Counted from the stretch's first letter, positions 28,870 to 38,972 are shown. The stretch is 40,444 nt of DNA from Chara braunii (GCA_003427395.1 BFEA01000675.1:221201-261644); one strand, 5' to 3'. The notes: generated by a model from the sequence alone, not told the origin. Program-made: numbers and translations.

Positions 28870-30500
28870 ACGACCGAATCTTCACCTACGGACTTGTCTT
28901 CGGACCCCCGAGTGGTGCGGCTGCTCGACGAGTTCACCGACATCTTCGAGTCTCCTACCGGTGTGGTGCCGGATCGGCCGATCTCCCACGAGATCATTCT
29001 TGAGGCCGGTGCTGTGCGGCCGAAAGGATGTTCTCCGCGCTCAACTCGACGATCTTTTGGACAAGGGCTGGATCCGCCCTAGCAGCTCACCATATGGTGC
29101 GCCAATTCTCTTCGTACGGAAGAAGAACAAGGATCTTCGCTTATGCATCGACTACCGCAAGCTCAACGCACAAACCGTCAAGAATGCGGGACCTCTTTCG
29201 CAGATTGACGACCTTCTCGAGCGTTTGGGCGGCGCAAATTTTTTCTCAAAGTTGGACTTGAAGTTGGGCTACCATCAAATCTCGATACGCCTGCAAGATT
29301 GCTACAAATCCGCGTTCAAGATGCGGTACGGGCATTTTGAGTGGATCGTTATGCCTTTTGGCCTCACCAATACCCCGACGACCTTTCAAGCGGCAATGAC
29401 CAACGAGTTTCGTGCGATGCTGGACCGATTTGTACTAGTCTACTTAGACGACATCCTCGTCTATAGTCGGACATTGGAGGATCATCTTGCGCACCTTCGA
29501 CGAGTGTTGGAGACGCTCTGACGCGCCAAGTACAAAGCATACCGCGACAAATGCAAATTTGTCCGGCAAGAGCTGGAATACTTGGGCCATTTTGTCACAC
29601 CGGAGGGCATCAGTCCGTTGTCGGACAAGATTCAAGCCATCCAAGAGTGGCCGGAACCGAAGACCGTCACAAATGTCCGTTCCTTCCTTGGCTTAGGCGG
29701 CTACCATCAACGCTTCATCAAGGGATACTCGAAGATCGCGGCTCCTTTATCCAAGCTTCAATATGAGGACCGGCCATTCGACTTCGACGACCATGCGCGA
29801 ACTTCATTTTTGGCTCTCAAAGCCGCATTGCTATCCGCGGAGGTGTTGCGCATCCGCGATCCGCTTTTGCCGACACGTGTCACTACCGATCCGTCGGGTT
29901 ATGGCATTGGTGCCGTCCTTGAGCAACATGATGGTGTGGATTGGCACCCGATCGAGTACTTTAGCAAGAAAGTGTCCGCCGTGCACTCGATTGACGACGC
30001 ACGGAAGAAGGAATTATTGGCCTTCGTACACGCGCTCAAGCGCTGGCCGCATTTTCTTCTCGGTCGACGGCAGTTCCGATGGGTAATGGATAACAATCCA
30101 TTAGTCTACTACAAGACCCAAGACACAGTCAATAGCACCATTGCCCATTGGATGACCTTCATCGACCAGTTTGACTTTTTCCCCGACCACATTCCGGGCA
30201 AGTCAAACCGTTTTGCGGATGCTCTTTCACGGCGTCCGGACCATTGTACCACAGTCTACTCGACTTTTGAGATTGACGACGACTTGCGGGACAGCTTCAT
30301 CCGCGGCTACCAAGTCGACCCCGAGTTTTGCGACAAGTACGCAAATTGCTCCTTTCCTAATCCGGCGCCATCGCACTATCGGATCCAAGAGGGGTACTTG
30401 CTCGTTCACTCGCGAGGGAAGGATCTTCTTTGTGTGCCACGAGACTTACACTTGCGCACACGGCTTCTTGGCGAGTTCCACGACGCTCCCGCACCGGACA
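28870..30500 (+). pseudogene. pol: Reverse transcriptase and RNase H of element 3
   Basis: The linker [19 protein letters not shown] is in frame 1 until about 29030, then frame 2 continues with [57 protein letters not shown] and YLDD at 29441-29452. A single in-frame TGA (29519-29521) interrupts at the end of the palm/thumb. The same frame then carries GHFVTPEGI, SFLGLGGYHQRF and the RNase H motifs TTDPSGYGIGAVL, KKELLAFVHAL, VMDNNPLVY and FADALSRR. All catalytic boxes are preserved; the RNase H box reads TTDPS rather than TTDAS. Confidence 0.92.
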
Positions 30501-31677
30501 CTTTGGAGTTAATCGTAAGATTGGCCGACTTCGCGAGTGCTTTTGCAGGCCCGGTCTTCTCGACGACGCCAAACGCTATTGCGAGTCATGCGAAGTTTGC
30601 CGACGTTGCAAATCCCGCAATAAACGTCCATACGGCGAGTTGTGACCGTTACCGGTCCCCTTGCGGCGAAGGGAAGCGATTGCCATGGACATTACCGGCC
30701 CGTTCCCCAAGCAAAAGACCGGAGTGGATGGGATTCTCACGGTGGTCGACCGACTCACCAAGTTCGCCATGTTTTTGCCTTGCCGCTATCATGCCAAGGC
30801 ACCGAAATTGGCCGAGGTCCTTTACGCTGGTTGGATTCGAACCAAGGGTTACCCCAAGGAAATCGTTTGCGACCTCGACACTCGGTTCATGTCCGATTTT
30901 TGGTTGGCGCTCATCAAGCGATGGGGCTCATCTCTCAAGCGCAGTTCCGCTCGCCACCCCCAGACTGATGGCCAAACGGAGAGGGCACACTAGACCGCAC
31001 AGGTTCTCCTTCGTACTCTCATCCATCCGGACCAGAAGGATTGGGTTGAACGGTTGCCGGATGTCGAGTTGGCTACAACTCCTCCATCCACCCGGCTACT
31101 GGATGTCACCCTTCGAATTCGAACACGGCTCGCCGATCACTTCTCCGTTGGACACCATTACTCCACGAGCGGCCGAGAGCGACGACCATCTTCTATTCTT
31201 ACGACAGATGCAAGAGCTTATTGTCAAGGCAGGCAACCAGATGGCTAAGACGCAGCAACGCATGAGCCAGCAGGCCAATCGCCAGCGTCTCCCTTGCCCA
31301 TTATGCGTCGGCGACCTCGTTTGGGTTTCCGCCGCGGAAGTCAGCCTTGAACAAGATATCTCTCGCAAGCTCCTCCCGAAATGGATGGGGCCCTGGCCGA
31401 TTGTGGCACCCGCTGGGGGGGATGCACCCGAGGGACCTTCCTTCACTATCAGGTGCCCGCCCACTTGCCCGTCTACCCAGTCTTTCATTGCTCCAAGTTG
31501 GCTCTTTACACGCCAGCGGATCATGACGATTTTCTCGGGCGACGTTCGCAAGACCCACCCTCTATGGACGGATTTCAAGAGGTCGGCGACATCATCTCCC
31601 ATCGACGCTACGGCAACAGGCCAACCGAGTACTTGGTACATTTTGCATACTGCACACATCGAGTTGACCGTTGGTTG
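30430..31677 (+). pseudogene. Integrase of element 3 with several frameshifts
   Basis: The zinc domain starts in frame 2 (LLGEFHDAPAP) and shifts near 30498 to frame 1 (GHFGVNRKI, YCESCEVCRRCK), restoring HHCC. The core in frame 1 has Asp in MDITGPFP (30688), Asp in VCDLDTRFM (30871) and Glu in TDGQTERAH (30979), with D-X35-E spacing. TAG at 30991-30993 follows. Near 31075-31105 the reading returns to frame 2 (MSPFEFEHGSP, MAKTQQRMSQQANRQR, GDLVWVSAAEVSLEQDI, KLLPKWMGPWPI). It leaves it again near 31435. Small indels alone explain the breaks. Confidence 0.9.
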
Positions 31678-31824
31678 ACCCTTGCGGAACTTCAAGCAAC
31701 AGCTCCAGACGTTCTCGCACGCACGAACGCAAGATGCAAGGCAAGCCGGTCTCTTCGGCTCCACGTCGCGCCAACATCCAGGTTCCACCTTCATATCGCC
31801 AGCTTCGCCCTCGCCCCGGCTTAA
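31435..31824 (+). pseudogene. Integrase tail and chromodomain of element 3
   Basis: Frame 1 from about 31435 gives HYQVPAHLPVYPVFHCSKL, then FQEVGDIISHRRYG, RPTEYLVHFAYC and VDRWLTLAELQATAPDVL, a clear chromodomain. It ends at TAA 31822-31824. The EYLVHF strand is close to the canonical chromodomain strand and differs from QYKVHF of element 1, supporting a separate family. Confidence 0.88.
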
Positions 31825-31830
31825 CTTCAT

Positions 31831-31844
31831 AAGGAGGGGGGGGG
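31831..31844 (+). other. Polypurine tract of element 3
   Basis: AAGGAGGGGGGGGG lies directly before the LTR start TGTTACATG and just after the pol stop. This is the expected position for the plus-strand primer of an LTR retrotransposon. Confidence 0.85.
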
Positions 31845-32629
31845 TGTTACATGTTGCATCTGCACACGAGGGCCATTTTCCAGGCCCTGCGTCCTTCAGG
31901 CTAAAAGCCTGGATTTCAGGCCGAAAGCCTAAAATTTAGGGCCTACAGGCCCCGTGTCTGTTCAGCTCGTAGAGCTGGAAACAGGGGCCTACAGGCCCTG
32001 TGTCATTTCAGACTAAAAACGGCATGAGCATTTTTAGCCTGAAACTGAGGGTCATTTTCGGGCCCTCATCAGACCGACCTGCCCCGAAACTCAGGCACCA
32101 CACCAAGGTTTTAGGAACTAGCTATTTTTGGCATGTTCCCACGACAGCCTCAGCATTGAGCTGCAGCGTCAGGCCCTGGCCCAGTTCGACATTGGACTTT
32201 TGACATATCGAAGAGGGATTATTTGGGACTTGAAGCGAGACTTGGTGTTGATGACTTTCCCATCTTCCCCTTCCTCTTCTCGTCTGATCCCCTTCTCTTC
32301 GTCTGTGTATGTCTGGACCTGGCGCCTCCTTCCTGTGTATAGCTTGTGATGGACATGATGTATGTTTGGTCTGCGTTTGAACATCGAATGGGCTAGCCAT
32401 TTGCATTCTAGCATTCTGCTTCGCTATCTTGTGCTACATGAATGAGGTCCGTCCCGGTCAGGTCAGGATTTGTATCTTAGTCTTCCCTACACTATCCAGC
32501 ACCATTTTGTATGTATCGAAATGCACATTGCTTGTTGGATTCCACTTACATTGCATTGTCCATTCAGTCCTTTTTATCACATTGCGGATCCTCGGTTATT
32601 ATGTACATCGCCCATCTGGGCATGTAACA
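31845..32629 (+). repeat. 3' LTR of element 3, 785 bp
   Basis: Begins TGTTACATG (31845-31853) right after the polypurine tract and ends with the exact inverse CATGTAACA (32621-32629), a 9-bp terminal inverted repeat of TG...CA type. Immediately to the right the open reading frame of a minus-strand LINE begins, which independently confirms the edge. The first 225 bp contain a hairpin array. Confidence 0.9.
31869..32068. repeat. Hairpin array in the element 3 LTR
   Basis: Successive stems: AGGGCC/GGCCCT 31869-31888. CAGGCT-AAA-AGCCTG 31897-31911. AGGC/GCCT 31918-31930. CCTAAA-A-TTTAGG 31928-31940. GGGCCT-AC-AGGCCC 31939-31952. CAGCTC-GTA-GAGCTG 31963-31977. GGGCCT-AC-AGGCCC again 31985-31998. 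TTTCAG.CTAAAAA/TTTTTAG.CTGAAA 32006-32044 (13 pairs, one mismatch). TGAGGG/CCCTCA 32046-32068. Nearly every base of this 200-bp stretch is in or beside a stem. Confidence 0.9.
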
Positions 32630-33489
32630 GAAGTGAGTCTGTTTACTAATGTTTTGGCTACTATCTTATGCGTGAGTGTAAGCAACGTAATTGGCCTATA
32701 ATTCTGAATGTCTGAAGGGATCCCTTTCTTGTATAATAGCATCACTACTCCTGTTGCCGGATCCTGTCCTAATCCTTCGTCCTGCCATGCTTGCTCCAGA
32801 TAGGCTAGGTATTCTTCTCCTAGGATTGGCCAAAACTCCAACCACAATTCCCTAGTCAATCCATCCTTTCTCGGGGTCTTGTTTGGAGCCATAGACTTCA
32901 AGGCCTCCCATAACTCCTCCTGCGTCAAAGGTGCATCCAGCCTTACTGCTTGCTGCGGGAAGTTCGTAGGTTGCAGATATCTCAAAAACTTCGACCATGC
33001 TTCTTTGACCTGATGCGCTGGGTGGTCAGCCTCCCTTGATGCATAAAGATTACTGTAAAAGTTATGGGTTACTTGGACCATCTCTTCTGTGTCTGATGTA
33101 AGACCTAAAGGACCCTCCAGTTGCTCTATCTGAGCGTTTCTTCCTCTAGACTTAATTTTCTGAAAGAAGAACTTCGTCATCCTCTCTCCCTCCTCCCATT
33201 CCCTAACCCTGACTCTCATTTGAAGACCTCTTAGTCTCCAACGTTCCCAATCGGCCAACTCCTCCCTTGCCAATTCCAAAGCCCTTTCGTACATTTCTTG
33301 ACCAGGATACTTTATCATGTTGCGTTCTGCTAGCTTCATTACTTGCTGGAGCTCCCGCTCCCTTTCCCTTTCCCTTCTTCTAGTCGTCAACCTTCTAGCT
33401 ACTCCCGCCGAGGCTTTAGAAAGTGCGTTTAGCAGATCTGGGAATGTTTGGGTATCCAGATTGTGTGACTGACATACTTGAAGTACCTC
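32630..33489 (-). pseudogene. LINE reverse transcriptase, N-terminal part, cut by element 3
   Basis: The minus-strand frame has a charged linker (RRRERERERELQQVMKLAE), then MTKFFFQKIKSRG, LTQEELWEALKSMAPNKTP, GVVMLLYKKG and NYRPITLLTLTHKIVAKTLV, the hallmarks of L1-type RT motifs 0-3. Coding similarity stops after NRLTS, at the LTR edge at 32630. The catalytic FADD/YADD box and everything after it are absent. The usual GKAPGxDG is KTPRKDG here. Confidence 0.9.
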
Positions 33490-34430
33490 CTATCTCATTT
33501 CCAAAGTGTGAAGTGGTGAATTATTTAATTTGTAAAAGCCCTTCCCCCTTATGATTTGTTTGTCGGTTATGAGATGGAGAAAATTCGGTTTATGGTCCAA
33601 TCCTACCGCAAAGGGTAGATCTCCAATGCCTACCGATTGTATCATACCTATTATGCTAGGAGATGTTAGAAAATAATCTATCCTAGACGCGGACACGTGC
33701 TGACTGCGGTTCCTTTTTAAATATGTGAACCGTCTTTCTTCTGGATATTGGAGTCTATAGTGATCCACTAGGTCTCTGTTTGTCATCAAATTGTGCACCG
33801 GTAAGACTTCCTCCCCCAACCCCTCCTCCAGTATCTACCAACTACCGACATTCTGTCCAAGCGGGGGTCCAGGGCAGCATTCCAGTCACCGACTATTATT
33901 AAATGCCGATGTGCTTCCAATTGTTCCTGTATGATTTCCACAAACGCTGACCTCTGCTGTAACCCATTTGGACAATAAACACCTAGTAACGTATACGGCT
34001 CATGATGCAGCTCAAAGTTAACCCTAACCCATCTTCCCTCTATCTCGTCCACTGCAGTGCTAATTACTCTTATTTTCCCTACTGCTGGCGAACTACTATT
34101 TTGTATAATGATCACTCCTGCTGAGTGTGATCTGGCCGCTGGTGCCCACCAAGCCTCCTTGACTCACTGGAGTTTTTGAATAATCTTATTCTTAATTTGT
34201 TGATGGTCCTGAGTTTCTGAGAGGTGTGTTTCTTGAAAGCAGATGAAGTCCGGTGGCGATGATCCACACCATCCTGTATATTTTGTTACATTGTGCCACT
34301 TATCCTGGTTTTCCACTATACCCACCATTCCATTTACGTTCCACGACATGATACTTAACTCCGGGAGAGTATAGCCTGTCTGATCCTTCCTTGCCTTCTT
34401 CGACGACCTCCCTGCCTCTCCCTCCGCCAT
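33490..34430 (-). pseudogene. LINE apurinic-type endonuclease
   Basis: Begins with ATG at 34430 (minus), then LSIMSWNVNGM and FICFQETHL, the first catalytic motifs of the APE-like nuclease of L1-type elements. After TGA 34164-34166 the same frame gives LLGVYCPNGL and IIVGDWNAALDPRLDRMS. A frameshift near 33810 leads to SRIDYFLTSPSI and GLDHKPNFL, which end at a stop at 33490-33492. All motif positions are recognisable. At least two stops and one frameshift disable it. Confidence 0.88.
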
Positions 34431-34478
34431 AACCTTTCCTCTATCGTCCTAGGTCTATATTTCAATTGGTTATGGACT

Positions 34479-35173
34479 TTAAGATCCCACTCCCTCTATG
34501 TTAATGACTGTTGAAAGCGGAGTCACCCTCTTGTCAAGGTAATCAGGCTTCCATGCAAAAGCTTCCACCTTGACCGCCACCGCAGCACAGCGTGCCACCC
34601 ATTCTGTCGACACCATTCCCCCTAACAAACCATAAGGAATAGTTTCCATTACCTGCCATGGCATCCAGACCAGGCCTTCCTTCAAGATAGCGTTATCCTT
34701 CACATGCATAAGTAATGGTCTAAAGTCTTCCAATACCTCCCCCTCTCCCACTTCAGATCCATCTATCACTTCCTTCTTCCTGTCGCCAAGAACGTAAGCT
34801 CGAGCCGGTAAGCCTTCCCCTATGAGTTCTTCAGATCTCCCCCTGTACATGCATTTTCCGGGGCTATGATCAATTGGAGAGAACGATGAATTGCCACCTC
34901 CCAATCGGAATGTTTTCCATTCCAACGACAAGGAAGAATTACCCTTCCCTTAGCTCCATTCTTTGCCCCCAATTTTGCAGCTGCATCAATGTCTTTCAGA
35001 TGGCCTTTTGCTATTTTTAGCAGATTTATAGGATCTTCCTCCAACTCCCTGTTCTCATCCCTTAATGCATTCACCTGAGCCTCCAGAAATGCTGCTTGCC
35101 TTTGCAGATTTCTAGTTTGTTGCTGGGTGGCAAGAGTGTCACTCAGTTGTTTTCTGCATAGAGGTATTTGCAC
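34479..35173 (-). pseudogene. LINE ORF1-like remnant
   Basis: Two overlapping minus-strand frames (34820-35173 and 34479-34931) precede the endonuclease. The first is a coiled coil (QQTRNLQRQAAFLEAQVNAL) and basic. The second reads LVWMPWQVMETIPYGLLGG and AWKPDYLDKRVTPL. Position and coiled coil fit an L1-type ORF1, but I see no CCHC knuckle or clear RRM, so the assignment rests on context. Confidence 0.55.
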
Positions 35174-36131
35174 AATTCCAAACCTCGACTTTCGGCGAGG
35201 TTATCGCCCAGCCACATTGCACACGCATTTTTGGTTCAAGCGGGTGAGAGTTCCGATTCTGAAGGTATGGTATCGAGATTAACTGACTATGGGCAGTGTA
35301 GAGCAGAAAATGAGGACCCCTTTACAGTGTGATCTGGATACGAGAATGGGCGTGGACCACCTCTGGCAAAGCGGTTGGCCACTGGATTTTTTGCGAACCT
35401 TTTTTTTTTTCACACGTTTTTTTTTTCCCCCCTGGTAAATATTGTCAAAAATCTGATGAGGCCAGGGTCCTCACAGTCTACCCGGAGAAATAGACGCTGG
35501 GAGCATTACCCAGTTTCGCTTATGGGGCAGAGACCCCATTGGAACCAACCCCCGAACAAACGAAGACAGTGCACAGCACAACACAGCAGCCCCCCTGGGC
35601 ACCAGACAAATAGTCCCAATAAACCATTCCCGCTCCCTCCTGCAGCACTTACTCACGTTCTGCTGCCCTCCTACTGCGGAGGTAGTGATTTTGATTTCCA
35701 GTATCAATACAAAATTCGTAACAAAAAAAAAGGTGATGTAGCTTTGTACGTAGCTCAGTTGTGCACATTGTAGGCCGACGACAGGGTCTTTGTCCTTCTC
35801 ACAGTTGCAGTAGCACAAGTCAGGAGGTGTGGCTTTGTATGCATCTCAGTTGTGTAGATTGCACGCCAGTGGCAAGTTCTTTCCCGCCTTGGAAAACTCA
35901 CTGTAAAGATACGTTTCGGTGAACGTTTTCTAACGGCGCAGCTGCAAAACGATGCCATGGTTTCACATAGGAAAAGAGTTGAAAGACCAGAGAAGTGGAG
36001 GTAGGCTGAGGTTGGGAAGGTGTGAGGTAGCCAGACTAGTAAGGGATCGAAGGCATCGAGGGGGCAGTGGCCCCTTGCCATAATCCCACTAGATATCTGC
36101 GACTGCTGTTGGGAATACAGACTCCGAATAC
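35174..36131. other. Spacer with a 60-bp direct repeat
   Basis: No gene. Two related segments (about 35732-35795 and 35826-35888) share TGGCTTTGTA / CTCAGTTGTG phrases. The first contains GTAGCTCAGTTGTG, which resembles a tRNA A-box. T runs lie at 35400-35428 and an A run at 35722-35730. Confidence 0.45.
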
Positions 36132-36509
36132 TTGGTCAAGGTTCAAACGAAGGTGCTACCAGAAGCTGAGACAATATGGGTTGTGGGTAATTTGGAAAAC
36201 AAATGTCAGTCCAAAAAAAAAAAAAAAACAGATGTCAGGCAACCACGGATGCATGCAAAGGAAGCAGGGGAGGAACTAAGGCGCTTACTACAGGCAGGTA
36301 TTACGGCGCAATGGAAGAAGGTTAGTGAGAGAATGGAAAAGAATCTGGAGAAAGACAAGGAAATAAGGGAAGCTTTTGAGGGAGGTACACTGGGACAAGG
36401 GGAAATAACCATAGCGGAGACCAACAGAGTTAAGTGGGTTGGAAACCGGGTAGAGTACACCACAAGGGGGGGGGGGAGGAACTATGGAACGAGGATAGAC
36501 GGGAGTTAG
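36132..36509 (+). CDS. Unrecognised 125-codon frame, low confidence
   Basis: Predicted product is hydrophilic and charged (KEAGEELRRLLQAGITAQW, SERMEKNLEKDKEIREAF). It could be a short helical segment of a retroelement protein. An internal KKKKK comes from a 16-bp A run (36209-36224), so the frame across it is fragile. No domain is recognised. It abuts a repeat at its 3' end. It may well be spurious. Confidence 0.2.
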   Translation: MVKVQTKVLPEAETIWVVGNLENKCQSKKKKKTDVRQPRMHAKEAGEELRRLLQAGITAQWKKVSERMEKNLEKDKEIREAFEGGTLGQGEITIAETNRVKWVGNRVEYTTRGGGRNYGTRIDGS

Positions 36510-37130
36510 AAGGACATGAAAGGACCTATATGTAACAGGTGGAGGGGATCAGTTCATTTATTAAAAAAAAGAAGATAGTGAAGATAAGAGAGTTGGGAAG
36601 CAGAGGAGCAGAGGTAAATCCTCAATAGAGGGAGGAATCATGCCTCAGGCTCACAAGCAGGGTCCAGCGTCCCTCATACAATGAGAATAATGTCTTGTTG
36701 AAGAATATAATCATGTGACAAGTGAGCTGAGATCTGCCTCTTCAGTCCGTGCTACCCTCCAATAGATTGGAGCCTTAAAAAAAAAAAAAAAGGCTCACAA
36801 GCAGGGAGCGAGAGGTCAGGGTTATCCTAGGGTTCAGGGCTCTTGCAGAGTCTGCTACGAGCGGACCACGCAGGCCTCGGGATGCGAGTTAGAAGGACAT
36901 GAAAGGATCTGTATGCAACAGAGAAAGGGGGTCGATTCATTATTTTAAAACAAGGCAGTGTGGATAGGAGAGTTGGGGAACAGATGAGCAGAGCTAAACT
37001 CTCCTGAGAGAGAGAGCAACCAATGCGGCCTCACGTTCAAAAGCAGGGAAAGAGCTTATAGGTCACGTTTATTCTAGGGTTTAGGGTTTTAGCAGTCTGC
37101 CACAAGCGGATCAAGCAGGTCACCTCAGGG
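36503..37130 (+). repeat. Direct repeat pair, one copy carrying an insertion
   Basis: Copy 1 starts GAGTTAGAAGGACATGAAAGGA-like at 36503 and copy 2 at 36885. Both continue through GAGAGTTGGG and AAGCAGGG, then a tail with CTAGGGTT and AAGCGGA-like phrases (36793-36884 and 37040-37130). Copy 1 is split by the 36663-36791 retroposon. Divergence is moderate. No coding function is seen. Confidence 0.75.
36663..36791 (+). mobile_element. Small retroposon with poly(A) tail and target duplication
   Basis: GGCTCACAAGCAGGG occurs at 36648-36662 and again at 36792-36806. Between them are about 114 bp of unique sequence ending in a run of 15 A (36777-36791). A 15-bp flanking duplication and an A tail are the standard signature of target-primed reverse transcription. 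The source is unknown: a SINE, a 5'-truncated LINE end or a reverse-transcribed small RNA. No clear A/B boxes were seen. Confidence 0.85.
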
Positions 37131-37479
37131 CTGGTTTTCAATAGTGTTTCATTTGGGGGTAAATGGATAGAGGGTGGGGGACGCTCTCAAAATTTGGGCT
37201 TGACTAACAGTCAATCCTTCCCAAGGGAAGAAACGAATGTCGTCAGGGTTCCCCGGGCAGTAACGCTGGGAAGCGTGTCAAAGTGTTGTACTTAAGATTT
37301 TGACTTGCCGCTGGAGTAGGAACCGGAGTGACGCTCCGCAGAATAGAAGGAGCTTTGTTAATTAAACAAGAAAAAAAAATAAAGTACGGGATCGAAGGGC
37401 TATGGTGGGGTGTCTTCAGCCAACTATTCTGCGGGAGGCCTCAGAACTTCTTTTTTTTTTTGTTTTTTTCTTTTAACAG
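37131..37479 (+). other. Putative intron or spacer before the copy B exon
   Basis: No gene recognised. The end (37451-37479) is T-rich, TTTTTTTTTTTGTTTTTTTC..., and finishes TTTTAACAG, a textbook polypyrimidine tract and 3' splice acceptor. Confidence 0.4.
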
Positions 37480-37744
37480 GTCTGGCTCCATGTCCATTCT
37501 GGGGAGCATAAGTCCGGTTCCTATTCCCCCGGCAAGTCATATGAACAAGATTACATCAATATACCCTCAGAACTTTCTCAGAATTGTTCAAGATGCTTTT
37601 CCTGTGACGGCTTTGGAAGGGGAAGAGATCTTTCAGGATTTTTCCGTGTCTAAAGGAAAAACACAATGTGTAAGATTTGATCCCAAAATCAACGAAACAC
37701 ACTTCAGGAATGCATTAAGCCCTCTCAGACTGGCAGCACTATGA
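37480..37744 (+). CDS. Exon-like segment, copy B of an unknown paralogous pair
   Basis: Follows the TTTTAACAG acceptor (AG at 37478-37479). The frame encodes SGSMSILGSISPVPIPPAS, then NFLRIVQDAFPVTALEGEE and TQCVRFDPKINETHF, to TGA 37742-37744. The first 57 bp (37482-37538) match copy A at 24171-24227 on the other strand. Conservation stops just outside the start of the match, at the splice site. I do not recognise the protein. The terminal exon of a host gene whose upstream exons lie elsewhere is possible, as is a duplicated gene fragment. Confidence 0.45.
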
Positions 37745-38828
37745 TGACAATAGGACTAATATTGTATCAATTGTTTCGTCTCACTGGTCACAAGCAGCCT
37801 TTTTCGGACTTTTATGTGTTTTGTTTGGTCCTTTTTGGTTCTCGCTCTTTTAGAACCACCGACCTGCCTTGTGGTGGTACCTGTAATTTTGGTGACCGTC
37901 TTACTGCCCACCTCTTACATCAAGTAGAGGCTCTTCTCGGATTTCTGCCACCTCGTTTGGTTCCACTCAGGTTTTGAACCACCAACCTGCAGGATTTATG
38001 GTAACAGTCTTACAGGTTTTCCCGATTTTCTTTTCTGGCGAGAGCCAAAAGAATGTTATATCATTATATCATTTATGATTTTTTATGATTTATATCAAAT
38101 TATATGTTAATTCTTCCTGGATTTGGTCTACTTTTTCCAGAAACCCCGTATTCGGCTATTTGGGCATGGTTTATGGTGTGCTGTGTAAGGCATTTTTCGC
38201 CGACGTCAGATGAAGGCGGCCTCTCCAAGCATGGGAAACTGATCTCATCATGTTCCATGGAGCCTGCTGACCTCGGTGGCGGCAGATTACGGTCTGCGAT
38301 TTTCACATAGCTCACGTGGGCTGGAATCTGTGGATTCTGTATTTCTTTTTCATTTTCATTCCCCCTCCCCCCTCCCCCCCCCCCCCCCCCCCCCTCTGGA
38401 AATCTCTAAGATCTTTGGAACCTGAGAGGCATGGGACAGGGAGACAGCGCCCGATCGGCCGGAACATCAGGCGTATCGAACGTCAGCAGTACTGATAATT
38501 TGGGGGGGATGCTACTTGACCTTTGCATAGGGTGGCATGACGTGCTCCCAGTAGGAGGCACGACGCGCTCCCAGTAGGATTCTATCTCTAAAAGTGATTA
38601 TATGTTTGGTTTTTGGGATTGGTGTGCATATACTGAGGCAACGGCAGAGTTGTCAGAATGCCTACCGCCGATCCCTACTGCAGGCCGTCGGCTCGCCTAC
38701 CAATGCGAGCGACCCGTAGGCGGACTGGTCGGTAGTCTGTAGAGGGCCATCCACTGTTTTACTTTCAAATCTGAGTTCAGAGCTGTACTGGGCTTGCTGA
38801 GTACAGTCCAAATCCGCTGAGAAACTTT
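37745..38828. other. Spacer with simple repeats
   Basis: No supportable gene. Near 37855-38005 two segments share CC(G/A)ACCTGC...GT(C/A)TTAC; the second resembles an inverted tRNA T-arm and anticodon region (TTTTGAACCACCAACCTGCAG), too weak to call. A C run lies at 38361-38395. A 22-bp phrase CACGACGCGCTCCCAGTAGGA is repeated at about 38540 and 38558. A short frame open on both strands (38100-38315) has no recognisable motif. Confidence 0.45.
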
Positions 38829-38972
38829 TGGGGATGGGGGGGGTTACGGGTACGGGGGGGTGCGGGGGGCTATGGGGGAGGNATACGGGGGGGCGTAAGG
38901 GGGTTATAGGTGGTTAAGGGGGAAGTATAAGGTTGTTGGGGGGGGGGGATGATGGGGTTATTTGGGGCTCTG
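38829..38972 (+). repeat. G-tract array, quadruplex-prone
   Basis: About fifteen G runs of 3-11 bases separated by short TTA/TAC/TGC/AT-type spacers within 144 bp. Many four-run windows meet the usual G-quadruplex pattern. One ambiguous base (38882) lies inside. Confidence 0.9.

Larger units (their letters stand above)
26932..32629 (+). mobile_element. Element 3: chromovirus of a second family, 5' end missing
   Basis: Gag with CCHC knuckle, protease, RT, RNase H, integrase, chromodomain, polypurine tract and 3' LTR follow in order on the plus strand. Motifs differ clearly from elements 1 and 2. Two in-frame stops and several single-base frameshifts break the reading. No 5' LTR copy of 31845-32629 was found upstream, and the left boundary is unclear (between about 26820 and 27050). 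The right end is precise and interrupts a LINE. Confidence 0.93.

Noticed and set aside
29582-31678. A single 698-codon protein
   Set aside because: The frame is open but not homologous throughout. Integrase homology leaves it at about 30498, returns near 31090 and leaves again near 31435.
36209-36224. A16 run as a second retroposon insertion
   Set aside because: The flanking ATGTCAG repeat is only 7 bp and the enclosed sequence is little more than the A run itself.
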